From Arthrobacter sp. ZGTC412 (GTDB taxonomy: Bacteria > Actinomycetota > Actinomycetes > Actinomycetales > Micrococcaceae): a stretch of 64,000 nt of DNA. The position numbers were made by a program, and so were the translations under genes. Below the pieces are notes generated by a model. The model saw only the letters and a list, made by a program, of their open reading frames with translations. It was not told the origin of the DNA and ran no database searches. The stretch's first letter is position 1. Every line of letters starts with the position of its first letter. Of this stretch, positions 30,231 to 39,051 are shown one piece after another. The stretch lies in the NCBI RefSeq assembly GCF_002929215.1, contig NZ_PJII01000006.1:122266-186265 (forward strand), in the 5' to 3' direction.

Positions 30231-30262
30231 GTTGTGCTCCCATCAGCACCTTGGAGCATCAA

Positions 30263-30556
30263 ATGCCTGCCGTTACCCGACTAGATTTGAACGCCGCCGC
30301 CGAATGCAGTGGCCGCAGCGTCATCACCCTCCGCCGATACATCAGGACCGGACGTCTCCCCGCTGTCAAAGATGGACGCAAGGTCTACGTCACCAGGACG
30401 GATCTTGACGCCGCCGTCGCACCCACCCCGGTCGCCGCTTCGGACAATGAGCTGAAGAATTGGGCGCGGCGTATGGCCGCTGCCGCCCCGCCATTCAGGC
30501 CGGAGCAGCGGGACATCATCGTTTCGACCTTCACCTCGGCTCTCGGAGGTGCCTAG
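30263..30556 (+). CDS. helix-turn-helix DNA-binding protein
   Basis: A 97-residue protein from ATG 30263 (MPAVTRLDLNAAAECSGRSV). It has an excisionase/MerR-like helix-turn-helix: AAECSGRSVITLRRYIRTGRLPAVKDGRKVYV. It is 3 bases upstream of the helicase-primase gene and downstream of both repeat arrays, so it may regulate or load replication of the element. Frames extending left to 30059 run through the tandem repeat and are unlikely to be translated. Confidence 0.75.
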   Translation: MPAVTRLDLNAAAECSGRSVITLRRYIRTGRLPAVKDGRKVYVTRTDLDAAVAPTPVAASDNELKNWARRMAAAAPPFRPEQRDIIVSTFTSALGGA

Positions 30557-30559
30557 ATC

Positions 30560-32332
30560 GTGACGGCAAAAGAAAACCGCCCCGTCGATGACGAGGCGGC
30601 TCATATAGCGTTTGGCGGCGCTGATGATGACGATTCTAGCAGCTTGTTCCTCACGCTCGATGAAATTTTCGTCGAATGCGCCCGGAAAACTTGTGAAAGC
30701 GTCGGGAGTGTTCCTTTTCATAAGCTCGGTGCATTATGTGTGCGGAAAACTGAGGAACTGATCCAAAAGCAAAATGCCGTCAGGAAAGTAGCGGGAATGA
30801 GAGCGCTGCAGTACTTCCATGCTTTACAGCCGGTACAGGCTGCAATCATTCTCGATGCTGCCTCTTCCATTCGAACCGTCACGCCTGGCGGCACCGAATC
30901 AGATGATGGGCTCGGATTGGTCGCCTTTTATCAGGAAGAAGGTGATTTCGCCGGCGCTTACCGGCGCTCAGATCTGGGCCTTTTGGATCAACTGGCGGGC
31001 AAGCTACGCCCAACCGGAGATCGCAACTGGCACAAAGAAGTCGAACGGGCATTACGCCGGCAAGTGTTAAAGGAACCTGAGCTGATAGACCCGGATGAGC
31101 TGCCGATGAATGACTGCTGGTACAACTACCGCACCGGCCAACGGACCCCCTTCAGTCCTGAGCGTGTGACGCTGTCGAAGTTTGCAACACGACTGCCCCG
31201 GACGGCGCCTGCGGTGCCGGAGTTCGTGAATGAGGACGGGACCGTCTGGAACGCGTGGGACTGGTTCTGCGAAGTTATCCCGGACGAAGGCACTCGTACG
31301 TTGATCCTGCAGGTCATCGGTTTGTGCCTGCGCCCTGCAGTTGACTGGCGCGTCCTCGTGTACTTCATCGGGGACGGCTTGAACGGCAAAGGCACAATCC
31401 TTGAGCTGATCCGGGCGATCGTCGGCTCGCACCTGGTGACCAGTATCCCGCCTAGCAAATTCGCGGATCAGTTCGCCCTCAGCTCGGCAGTCGGCAAGCG
31501 GCTAAACCTGGTGGATGAAGATGACGTGGGCAAGTTCATCGAGAACGCTGCGGTACTCAAGCAGGTGATTTCGAGAGACCCCATACTGCTCGATCGCAAA
31601 AACAAGGATCCAATATCGGTGCAGTTGATCATGAGCACTATTGTGAGCCTGAACGAGTTTCCGAAGCACAAAGACAAGACGGAAGCTATGTACGACCGGC
31701 AGGTGTTCATCGAATTTCCCGAACGCTTTGCGGGAGGGAAGAAGAACTCTGCAATCAAGAACGATTACGTCAAACGGACCGAGGTGCGCGAGTGGTTCGC
31801 ATATATGGCACTCGTGGAGCTGCCGGCATACCAGAAGCTCAGTGAGCCGGAGAGTGTCGCGAAGGCAAAAGCGGACTTCCGGGCGGACTCAGACAAAGTC
31901 GTGGCCTTCTGGGAGGAGTACGGAGACGGCTTTGAACGCGACTTTCTTCCCTTCGACATGCTGTATCAGCTCTACGTGGCACACGAGAAACGTGTGAATC
32001 CCACAGGCCTGCCCGAAAAAATGAGCGTCGTTACCGCGCGCCTGAAGAAGCTCGTTGCCCCGGACGAATGGGTGGTACCGGTTGGAGGTAACGGCAAGGA
32101 CAAAGAGTTGACCATCGCCCAGTGGATTGTCGGTCCCGAACCGGCACTCGGGGAGTTCGACCAAGTGCTCCAGGTCAAGGAATGGGATTGGGACCGATAC
32201 GGCGGCAACGGCATTGGTGACAACACCCTATGGATGAAGAAGAAGCGGAAGGCGCGCGGCTTCGTGCGACGCTCCGCCTGGGAATTGCACACCACCACCC
32301 GGACTACTCCATACCTGGCCCGACGCCCTTGA
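30560..32332 (+). CDS. phage/plasmid primase-helicase, P4/D5 family
   Basis: A 590-residue protein from GTG 30560. The D5_N-type region (about residues 170-250) precedes an SF3 helicase/AAA+ core: Walker A YFIGDGLNGKGTILELI near residue 275, a Walker B-like NLVDEDDVGKF, and the SF3 motif IMSTIVSLNEFPKHKDKT. The C-terminal region resembles the P4 winged-helix domain. No obvious primase metal site is seen at the N-terminus, so it may be the helicase part only. Such proteins drive replication of phages, satellites and integrative elements. Confidence 0.88.
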   Translation: MTAKENRPVDDEAAHIAFGGADDDDSSSLFLTLDEIFVECARKTCESVGSVPFHKLGALCVRKTEELIQKQNAVRKVAGMRALQYFHALQPVQAAIILDAASSIRTVTPGGTESDDGLGLVAFYQEEGDFAGAYRRSDLGLLDQLAGKLRPTGDRNWHKEVERALRRQVLKEPELIDPDELPMNDCWYNYRTGQRTPFSPERVTLSKFATRLPRTAPAVPEFVNEDGTVWNAWDWFCEVIPDEGTRTLILQVIGLCLRPAVDWRVLVYFIGDGLNGKGTILELIRAIVGSHLVTSIPPSKFADQFALSSAVGKRLNLVDEDDVGKFIENAAVLKQVISRDPILLDRKNKDPISVQLIMSTIVSLNEFPKHKDKTEAMYDRQVFIEFPERFAGGKKNSAIKNDYVKRTEVREWFAYMALVELPAYQKLSEPESVAKAKADFRADSDKVVAFWEEYGDGFERDFLPFDMLYQLYVAHEKRVNPTGLPEKMSVVTARLKKLVAPDEWVVPVGGNGKDKELTIAQWIVGPEPALGEFDQVLQVKEWDWDRYGGNGIGDNTLWMKKKRKARGFVRRSAWELHTTTRTTPYLARRP

Positions 32333-32461
32333 CGCCATCACGCATGGACGGTTGCGGGAACAGTGCCTCGGCGGATACGTGCCGCATGCTCCAACTGCCT
32401 ATCGGTGACGAACAACGTGTGCGGCGCTGTTCAAGTGCCCTTTGACCGTTAGAGCGCCGCT

Positions 32462-32498
32462 GAGAAGCACCCCCACGAAATCGTGCGGGGTGCTTCTC
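32462..32498 (+). terminator. long hairpin after the helicase gene
   Basis: Perfect 12-base arms GAGAAGCACCCC / GGGGTGCTTCTC with a further internal CACGA/TCGTG pairing. It lies 130 bases after the helicase-primase stop. No T tract follows. Confidence 0.7.
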
Positions 32499-32737
32499 AC
32501 CGCTGGCCCGGCATGCAGGCATTTGCCGCGACCGCATCATACTTCTAACTGCAAGACCAGGTCAGGGGATAATGCTCTACCGCAGCCAATGGAAACTAAT
32601 AGCAGGAGAAGGCTGATCCGTGCCCGACGGCAGAAGTGGGCCCTTATGCAGGCTGGGACTGGCCCGAACCTCCGGACAGCCGAAATTTAGGACCTGCGGC
32701 ATTTGGGGCTGAGGAGATCAACGGAGTCTCTCTTGCT
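32499..32737. other. noncoding stretch
   Basis: About 240 bases between the hairpin and the degenerate small-gene copy. I see no supported gene or structure. Confidence 0.4.
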
Positions 32738-32940
32738 TCACTGAGAATGATCCTGACGGACCATAGGCGGCAGTTTCATCTTGGACAGACGCTTGACCGT
32801 CGGGGAGGTTTCACGTACCAACTGCTCGTCCAAAGTGACCTTTAGACGTGCAGCAGGATTTCGCGACGCAATGACTCGAACACACGTTCTTTGCTTGGCC
32901 GGTCGTAATTCCCCCGATGGAGTCCCTCTTGCTTCGCTCT
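32738..32940 (-). pseudogene. second, frameshifted copy of the small KRL-family gene
   Basis: This is a tandem duplicate of the first part of the gene at 33135. It reads KERVFESLRREIL, then a one-base deletion near 32852 (AGCAGG where copy one has AGTCAGG) ends it at HV-stop. In the shifted frame it continues ARLKVTLDEQLVRETSPT, KRLSKMKLPPMVRQDHSQ to a TGA at 32738, clearly matching copy one. The repeat distance is about 220 bases. Confidence 0.75.
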
Positions 32941-33135
32941 GGCTTCGCCAAAAGAATCATCCGAATGGACTGTAGGCGGCAGTGCCATCATGGACAGACG
33001 CTTGACCGTCGGCGAGGTCTCGCGTCCCAACTGCTCGTCCAGAGTGACCTTTAGTCGTGCAGTCAGGATTTCGCGACGCAACGACTCGAACACCCGTTCC
33101 TTGTTTGTGGGGTCGTACTTCCTCCGGTGGACCAT
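32842..33135 (-). CDS. small conserved protein (KRL/MxLPP family), tandem-duplicated
   Basis: A 97-residue frame from ATG 33135. The first 60 residues are one complete unit: RRKYDPTNKERVFESLRR, EILTARLKVTLDEQL, SPTVKRLSMMALPP. The rest is a linker and the start of a second unit cut by the frameshift. A homologous 75-residue gene lies at 45855 (KVSLDEEL, SPAQKRLAEMKLPP), so this is a repeated small-protein family in the region. The helical, basic unit suggests a nucleic-acid or protein-binding peptide. Function unknown. Confidence 0.65.
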   Translation of the reverse strand: MVHRRKYDPTNKERVFESLRREILTARLKVTLDEQLGRETSPTVKRLSMMALPPTVHSDDSFGEARAKQEGLHRGNYDRPSKERVFESLRREILLHV

Positions 33136-33634
33136 CCGTTTCCCCCTTTCGGTCCTCTGTTTTCATGATCACCTGAAATGTGGGCGTCGTCTAGCCGCCC
33201 GCGGTTACTGCCGTTGTTGCCAATTCCTTCAAAAGCTCCCCAGGACGCGTCACATTTGGAACATCCAGCTTAATAATTCGAGGAACCCTGTCAGCAGTTC
33301 CATATTTGAGCAATCAACTCATAAACAAGCCGACTCCCCCACTGTTTGCTATACCTAGCCGCTCCAGGCTCCTCTGTTGATCGACGGCCGAACTGCGTGG
33401 TTTACAACGGGACTTCCATTGATTGTGATTCGCTGAGTGTCCAGCCGCTTCTAGCTTGGCTGCGTTCCCTGATGCTGGTCCCGCTCGTCCTCGGGGTCTA
33501 CTTTCACCCCATGAACATTCAGCGGGCAGCAATTATCAGTCCCCACAACCGAAGGCAGTCCTGGGCCACAATCGTGTTGGCCTGCGAAGTTGCACAGAAT
33601 TTCGGAAGCACCACGTGCGTCGTCGTGATCCCGC
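33136..33634. other. noncoding stretch upstream of the endonuclease gene
   Basis: About 500 bases between divergent genes. Short frames exist on both strands, none convincing. Presumed promoters for the two neighbours. Confidence 0.4.
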
Positions 33635-35323
33635 ATGAGTAAAGCGAAAAACAAAGGTCGTGACAGGACGGTCAAACCTCCCGTCTTTGATGCGGCCCCC
33701 TTTTTGGCTCAGGACCCGAATCTAAGGCCAGCGCTTCGACCGGAGGATTCTCCGACAGACCTCATGCTGCGCGGGTTCGGCCAGGCCGAAATTCTCGAAC
33801 GCACCGGGGTGGATGTCGGCTACAACGGACATTCGCTGCGTCGCTTAGGCAAGGGTGTCGACCGTCTGCAGTACAAAGTGGAGCACGTTGCTGGCCGTCT
33901 GGGGGAAACGCGTGTTTCAGCAGCGATACATGCCTATGCGGCAGGTGCATCGAAGAATGAGACGTTGGCGCTGCTAGGCCTTTCAGGTGAAAACACAGTC
34001 ATCCTGAAGCGGCTTTTCAGCGAATTGGGCCGTGCGGCTGATTTCGCTTTGGCCGACACATCCGCACGGCGGCGCACCATGCGGGCGGGAATGCTCGCCA
34101 AATATGGCGTGCCGAATCCGTTTGAATTGACCGCGTTTCAGCGATCGGCGGAACAGACCCGCCTTCAGCGGTACGGCGGCAAGTACACTCTTTCAGCTGA
34201 TTCGACGTTGGCCGCCACAGCTCGGGCGAGTTTTACCCGGCGCATGACAGACAAATCCTTCGCTGATGACCTGCGGGGTAGGAAGACCGCTGCGACGTTT
34301 GCACGTTACGGAGTGAAGTTCCCCAGCCAAAGCCCGGAGATTCAGGTAAGGACACGTGCGACAAGCCAGAACCGCTACGGTGTGGACCACGCGTCCCAAC
34401 GGCCTGAGGCCCGTCTTCGGCAGGCGGCTCTCACTCTGGCAGACGGCAAACGGCGTGCCGCGAAAGCCCGTCAGACCAATTTGCGCCGTTTCGGAGTGGA
34501 ACATATTTCCCAATTACCCGAGAACCGCGAGCGACAGTCGAAACTTATGTCGAAAAGCTATGCGGAGCGCAGTATGAAGGCACGTGTTACGACTCTCCGA
34601 CGGTTCGGGGTTGAGTACGCCTCGCAGCGGAAAGAAAGACGCGAAGAGCATTCGTTATTCATGAAAACGAACGCTGCGGAGTTCGTCACGCGGTCGCGAG
34701 AGACGAGCTTGCAGCGCTACGGGGTGGTCAGTCACGCCCAGACTGAGGAGCGGCGTAGGGGTCAATCCCGACGAATGCTCGACCCGAGACACCAGGAACG
34801 CATCAATGCAGCCAAGCGTGCCAACAACTCCTTCAATTCCTCAAGACCAGAGGAAGACCTCTACCTGTTGCTCACAGGGCACTTCGGTGAACATGACGTG
34901 CTGCGCGAGTACCGCGAGCAGCGTTACCCCTACCGGTGTGACTTCTACATTCCGTCACGGGACCTGTTCATAGAGCTCAACGGGACGTGGACCCACGGTG
35001 GCCATTGGTTCGAGGCGAGTAGTGTCAACGACCGCCAGCTTGTAGAAGTATGGCAAAAAAAGAACACCGACTTTTACAAGACGGCCGTCGTCCAGTGGTG
35101 CGAACGGGACACGGCAAAGCGTAGAGCTGCTGCCATCCGGCAACTGAACTACGCGACGTTTTGGAACAGCAGGACTCTCAACGATGCTCGGTTCTGGTTG
35201 TCGACGGGAGCACCGGACAGCTTCGATTGGGAGAGGGAGTACAGCTGGTTGCCTGTAGGTGTAATGCCTGCAACTAATCATCCTCAGCGAATCGGCAACG
35301 ACTGTGCGCTTCATCTCGCGTGA
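33635..35323 (+). CDS. repeat-containing VSR-like endonuclease (phage homing type)
   Basis: A 562-residue protein from ATG 33635. The middle (about residues 145-400) has at least seven repeats of the form (T/R)xxxRxGVxxxxQxxExR, for example NLRRFGVEHISQLPENRE, NRYGVDHASQRPEAR and TLRRFGVEYASQRKERRE, a pattern of DNA-binding repeats in phage endonucleases. The C-terminal domain has a PD-(D/E)xK/VSR-like core: EYREQRYPYRCDFYI followed by LFIELNGTWTHGG. It may be a free-standing homing or restriction-type endonuclease. It adjoins the replication module and is probably part of the same element. Confidence 0.78.
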   Translation: MSKAKNKGRDRTVKPPVFDAAPFLAQDPNLRPALRPEDSPTDLMLRGFGQAEILERTGVDVGYNGHSLRRLGKGVDRLQYKVEHVAGRLGETRVSAAIHAYAAGASKNETLALLGLSGENTVILKRLFSELGRAADFALADTSARRRTMRAGMLAKYGVPNPFELTAFQRSAEQTRLQRYGGKYTLSADSTLAATARASFTRRMTDKSFADDLRGRKTAATFARYGVKFPSQSPEIQVRTRATSQNRYGVDHASQRPEARLRQAALTLADGKRRAAKARQTNLRRFGVEHISQLPENRERQSKLMSKSYAERSMKARVTTLRRFGVEYASQRKERREEHSLFMKTNAAEFVTRSRETSLQRYGVVSHAQTEERRRGQSRRMLDPRHQERINAAKRANNSFNSSRPEEDLYLLLTGHFGEHDVLREYREQRYPYRCDFYIPSRDLFIELNGTWTHGGHWFEASSVNDRQLVEVWQKKNTDFYKTAVVQWCERDTAKRRAAAIRQLNYATFWNSRTLNDARFWLSTGAPDSFDWEREYSWLPVGVMPATNHPQRIGNDCALHLA

Positions 35324-35415
35324 GTTGCTCTTCTTTACAAAGCAATCCATATCGCGAAAACCCTGGAGAACGATTACGGGAATCATTTCAGCATTCAAGC
35401 CTTCGCACAGGTCAT

Positions 35416-35469
35416 CAGTTGGGCAGCAACCTGGCAGCAAAGTTCTGGTGCCAGGTTGCTGCCCAACTG
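35416..35469. repeat. 21-base perfect inverted repeat
   Basis: Arms 35416-35436 and 35449-35469, beginning CAGTTGGGCAGC, with a 12-base loop. It lies 93 bases after the endonuclease stop. It could be a terminator, although no T tract follows, or a recombination or origin structure. Confidence 0.8.
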
Positions 35470-35760
35470 GAAAGTGAATCCATTGCTCGTCCGACCCGTT
35501 CACGCGTTCGGTACTAGGTCAGTTTGAACATCATCTTCGTAAAAGACAGTGCCTAGATCGGGCGACTAACCACTTGGGAGGAGAGGTCATACCGAATCAA
35601 AAGACCCATGTGAAAGTGAAGCCGACCGGTGCCTCCCGGCAGCTCACACAGCACCTGTCGCCAGGAGCCGCGAGGCGTCTGTACTGGCTTTCCTCAGAGA
35701 CGCCTCGGACAACGTCACAGGAGGGGCACCCCAACGACGCGCAGCGTTGGTGGGGCAAGG

Positions 35761-35857
35761 GAGCGCAGCGAGTGCAGTAGGGGCCCGGAGCGCAGCGGAG
35801 GGTGAGGGAGCGAAGCGACCGAAGGGATGTCGGCTGTGCCGACCACCGAGCGAAGCG
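35761..35857 (+). repeat. GAGCG(C/A)AGCG direct repeats
   Basis: Four copies of GAGCGMAGCG start at 35761, 35788, 35808 and 35848. Spacing is irregular (27, 20, 40 bases). Confidence 0.65.
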
Positions 35858-35991
35858 AGGTGCCATCCCCCCTTATGCCCTTTCTCTGTTTCCCACGCAT
35901 CTGGAGCTTTAGCGGAAGATCGGGGGGATTTCTGCTGGCGTATCAGCGGAAAGACGTGTCCACTCTGTTGTTTCCACCCCCATCTATTTAC

Positions 35992-36007
35992 TGTCAACGC
36001 GTTGACA
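35992..36007. promoter_or_regulatory. 16-base perfect palindrome, candidate operator
   Basis: TGTCAACGCGTTGACA is perfectly self-complementary. Such a site typically binds a dimeric protein. No gene starts nearby. Confidence 0.6.
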
Positions 36008-36053
36008 CTGGGGGGAAACTGGTACGTCTTTTCGCGGGTTGAAGGCACTTTGC

Positions 36054-36090
36054 TGTCCACGCGGTTTTGAGGTGCATGGCACCGCGTGGA
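36054..36090. repeat. 11-base inverted repeat
   Basis: GTCCACGCGGT and its exact complement ACCGCGTGGAC flank a loop of about 16 bases. GTGTCCAC-like octamers also occur near 35956 and 36131. Confidence 0.6.
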
Positions 36091-36896
36091 CACAGTGTTG
36101 CGAAGCAACGTCAAGGGGTCTGCGACGAAGGAGTGGACACCGTATGAGCCTTCATAGGTGACGCAGTCACCGTCTACCTTCCTCGACGTCAGCAGGGCGC
36201 TGTGACGCAGGAGCAGCGGTTCCATACGAGGTGCCGACGGAGGGGCCTGCTGAGGAACGAAGCCGGCCGTGGAGGCGGTAGCGAGGTCAGCTGCGCAGCA
36301 GCTGTTCAGGTGTTGGCTCTGGCTTTGCATATCTGGTTTTGGAAGCCCCGCAGGGGTCGCTACAGACGCCCTCACTCTGTCGCTGCTGTCTGGTTCCGAA
36401 GGTCGATGTGGCACCGCTCCAGGATCGTCCCGGGAGCACTTCAACACCATCCAGGCAGTCAGCGCAGGCTTCCTGGTGGCACCGCCGCCGGCGGCTGCGT
36501 GGGCTGTTCCAGACACGCTCCCAGAGTCGCTTCAACACAGCTGCCGCTGTAATGCTCTGCTCGTCCCGGAGAGCGCTCCGAAAGACCAGCCCCGGGATCC
36601 ATCACAGAGCTGTTCCATGCCCCGGTCCATCGGTGTCGTCGGGACTGCGTTTGCTCCTCTCCCCCTGGGCTGTGGGACTTGTCCCATCAGCCCGTCAGTG
36701 GTGCCTACCGGGGGCTGAAACAGACCCATGACACAGTGTCCCGTTGTCCTCACTGTGCCTTCCGACCCTGCATCAACGGGCATAGACCAGAAGCTTGTTG
36801 AAACCCCTGGAGAGTCCTCACAGGGGGTGGTTGGCGGCTGTCATCTGACTGGCCTCCCCTCCTGCATCGCCCCGGGCTAACCCAATCTGCTTCTTG

Positions 36897-37020
36897 GCTC
36901 ACCAGGTGGTTCGGGGGCTCTCTGACACACGGTTGTCACGAGTAAACATAGAGATCCGGATCTGCTTTGGGGGCTCTATGTTTACTCGAGGGAACCGGAC
37001 TCCCGGACCACCTGGTGAGC
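36897..37020. repeat. nested inverted repeats, cruciform-like structure
   Basis: Outer arms 36897-36910 and 37007-37020 (GCTCACCAGGTGGT) are perfect 14-mers. Inside them, 36939-36953 and 36974-36988 (CGAGTAAACATAGAG) are perfect 15-mers around a 20-base loop that itself contains ATCCGGAT. This two-tier design is typical of origins, transfer sites or recombination sites rather than of simple terminators. Confidence 0.78.
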
Positions 37021-37171
37021 AGTGGGGCTTTGCGCCAGTGCATCGCCAACCACCCCCACCCCTGGCTCCTTTTTGACTCCCTGCATCTGCCTCTGCATGG
37101 CGCTCGTCAGAGCGCCGGCGGCAAAAAAATAGCAGCCCGAAGGCTGCAAAGTTTGGGACACTTGTGACCAG

Positions 37172-37195
37172 ATATTGGCCACAAGTGGCCAATAT
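37172..37195. repeat. 24-base palindrome
   Basis: Perfect 11-base arms ATATTGGCCAC with a two-base AA centre. A related TGTGGCCACA palindrome lies near 37435. Confidence 0.7.
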
Positions 37196-37489
37196 GGTGC
37201 GCTGAGGGGGCAGGAAATGATCCACCAAAGCAGCGGACCTTCTGAACTGAGGGCTGGATGGCGCCCGAAAACTGCCGCTGGCCGGTTTCTGGTCAGAGAC
37301 CGCCCATTTTCTGCCCAGGATCATCCCTCATCCAGCCCAGCAGTTAGTAGGCGGTCATAATCAGGCCGGTTCTCGGTCAGGAACCACCCGGAGTTGGGCC
37401 AAAAGTGGGCTTGGCAATGGGAAAGGCGCCCAATTGTGGCCACACTATGGCCGGAGGAAGCCCGGTATTAGCCGTGACCGGGCGGGGGC

Positions 37490-38686
37490 GTGGGCGATGA
37501 TAATTCCATGGGGAAACTATCGCGCAGGCCAAATCGCCGGAATCGTCACGCTCCAAAGCCCCCTCGCTCGGGCCTGATCGTCACGGTTGGAGCCAGCCCG
37601 GGCAGACAAAGGAACGGCGAACCTTCCTTACGGAACGAGCTGCAACTGGTGCGCAGCTCCCTTCTCTATGCAGACCACGTGGATCTTGTTGCTCCCACCG
37701 TCGGGTGGATGCGTACTCTTACTCCGTTACTGACCACGGATCCCGAGGATCCCTGGCGGACCATCGCTGGTTTGCCCCCGGAGACGCTGGAGCGCCTGGG
37801 CGTCACCGGCATCACGCTCACGCAGTTCAAAGCCCGGATGCTCCAATTTGCCAGGTCGAACGATCAGGATCCAGAACGCCTCGAAGCTGAGAAAGGGTTC
37901 CAGAAAATGATCATCCTCGGAAAGCAGCAGGCGACCAAGGTCTGCGGCAGCCCCGAAGCGCTGGAGCTGGACATGGCACTGGAGAGCGGTGCGGTCACCC
38001 TCATCAGCGACGGAACCCGTTTGGAGGACAGCGTCGACCAGCAGGTCGAGTGGTTCCGCAGCCGCCTTAGCCAGGCCATGGATGCCCCGGGCTCCACGGT
38101 CCTACTGGATGATGTCACGAGTGAGTTCCTGCGGCAGTCAGAACGCTACGCCGATGGACTCTCTCCTGTTGCTGAAAGCCGGACAAGCCGAGCAGCCGTA
38201 GGGGCTGGCCTAGTGGAACGGCTTCCGACCTTTCCCGAGGCTCGGATGCAGGATGTTCTCGAAGCCCGCGAGGAACTCGCCGAAGGACGGGCGTCCTACA
38301 GGGTGTCCGTGAAGGAACTGGCAGCCAAGCTCAAGTCATCAGCCCTGGAGCCGACTCTTCCCAGCGAGATCGATGAGCTGTGGCACGACACAGTTCAGCC
38401 GGCGCTGAAGGATCTGCGGAAGACGGTGAGCACATCGCGTATCGCGTGGAAGGCGGGCAAGCGGCTGGTCACCGATTTGGGCGGCCTGCCCTCAATACTG
38501 GTGGCCGTCGTTGGGCTCGGTGAATTGGCAGCAGCCCTGCCCAGCGCGTCTTCGGTGACGGCTCTTGCTGGCCGTGTAGCGGCCGCAGGGGCGCAGGAAG
38601 TCTTTCAGGCCCGGGCCGAAGTTCGGCAGCACGATCTGGTCTATCTGCTGGACGTAAACAGGAAGCTTGGGAACACGTCCTTCTGA
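37490..38686 (+). CDS. hypothetical protein (398 aa)
   Basis: Not recognised. Codons from 37490 (MGDDNSMGKLSRRPN); an ATG at 37508 is also possible. A basic head leads into a hydrophobic strand SGLIVTVGAS, an alpha-rich middle with APGSTVLLDDVTSEFL, a charged helical stretch (ARMQDVLEAREELAEGRASY) and a hydrophobic C-terminal part (GGLPSILVAVVGLGELAAAL). The N-terminal strand plus the acidic LLDD might be a nucleotide- or metal-binding fold, but I cannot assign one. A decayed copy of its 3' end lies at 46167-46330. Confidence 0.6.
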   Translation: MGDDNSMGKLSRRPNRRNRHAPKPPRSGLIVTVGASPGRQRNGEPSLRNELQLVRSSLLYADHVDLVAPTVGWMRTLTPLLTTDPEDPWRTIAGLPPETLERLGVTGITLTQFKARMLQFARSNDQDPERLEAEKGFQKMIILGKQQATKVCGSPEALELDMALESGAVTLISDGTRLEDSVDQQVEWFRSRLSQAMDAPGSTVLLDDVTSEFLRQSERYADGLSPVAESRTSRAAVGAGLVERLPTFPEARMQDVLEAREELAEGRASYRVSVKELAAKLKSSALEPTLPSEIDELWHDTVQPALKDLRKTVSTSRIAWKAGKRLVTDLGGLPSILVAVVGLGELAAALPSASSVTALAGRVAAAGAQEVFQARAEVRQHDLVYLLDVNRKLGNTSF

Positions 38687-38726
38687 TCATTAGCTCCGCA
38701 CGCTGCGGCACACAAGCGCTGCTGCT

Positions 38727-39044
38727 TTACGTGGCTGAATTAGGGCTGTCTTCAACCAGGGCTGGACCACTGATGTTCACACCAGTCTGTGGTTCCGGCC
38801 CGTGTCTGCGCAGACTCTCCTCAAGACACACTTCGTACCAAAAGACAGCCCCCAGCTCGGGCACGGGAGTATCAAGGTTCCGGTAAAGAGCATCCAGCAG
38901 CCTGGCCAGTTCTTCGTTGGACAGGGCGGGGATCACCGCATCAGGGCCTCGTGGATCGTCGATGACTCTATGAAGCTGCGGGTCTGATGCTGGTTGGCTG
39001 GCCGTGAGAGCGTCCGGATCCCTCTGCCGGCTCCGCCGGAACAC
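38727..39044 (-). CDS. small cassette protein A, copy 1
   Basis: A 105-residue soluble protein. Its core DPRGPDAVIPALSNEEL, LLDALYRNLDTPVP and FWYEVCLEESLRRHG is nearly the same in the gene at 56854. It starts 7 bases after the membrane protein gene at 39052 and is co-transcribed with it. Function unknown; the invariant YRNLDTP and FWYE blocks suggest a binding surface. Confidence 0.7.
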   Translation of the reverse strand: MFRRSRQRDPDALTASQPASDPQLHRVIDDPRGPDAVIPALSNEELARLLDALYRNLDTPVPELGAVFWYEVCLEESLRRHGPEPQTGVNISGPALVEDSPNSAT

Positions 39045-39051
39045 GCTTCGT

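Larger units (their letters stand above)
35324..37489. other. 2.1-kb palindrome-dense noncoding region
   Basis: No reading frame here has convincing coding character; the longest (35644-36516, minus) has the biased composition of a shadow frame. The region instead holds several strong inverted repeats and degenerate direct repeats, listed separately. It could be the cis-acting region (origin, partition or packaging site) of the element that carries the helicase and endonuclease. Confidence 0.6.

Noticed and set aside
30059-30262. N-terminal extension of the HTH protein
   Set aside because: It would translate the tandem repeat units; the ATG at 30263 starts right at the conserved domain.
35761-35857. 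GAGCGMAGCG copies as regular iterons
   Set aside because: The spacing is irregular and the motif is common in GC-rich noncoding DNA; kept only as a repeat feature.
35644-36516. 290-residue minus-strand frame in the palindrome-rich region
   Set aside because: Biased composition, no family motifs and no ribosome site; it overlaps several inverted repeats.
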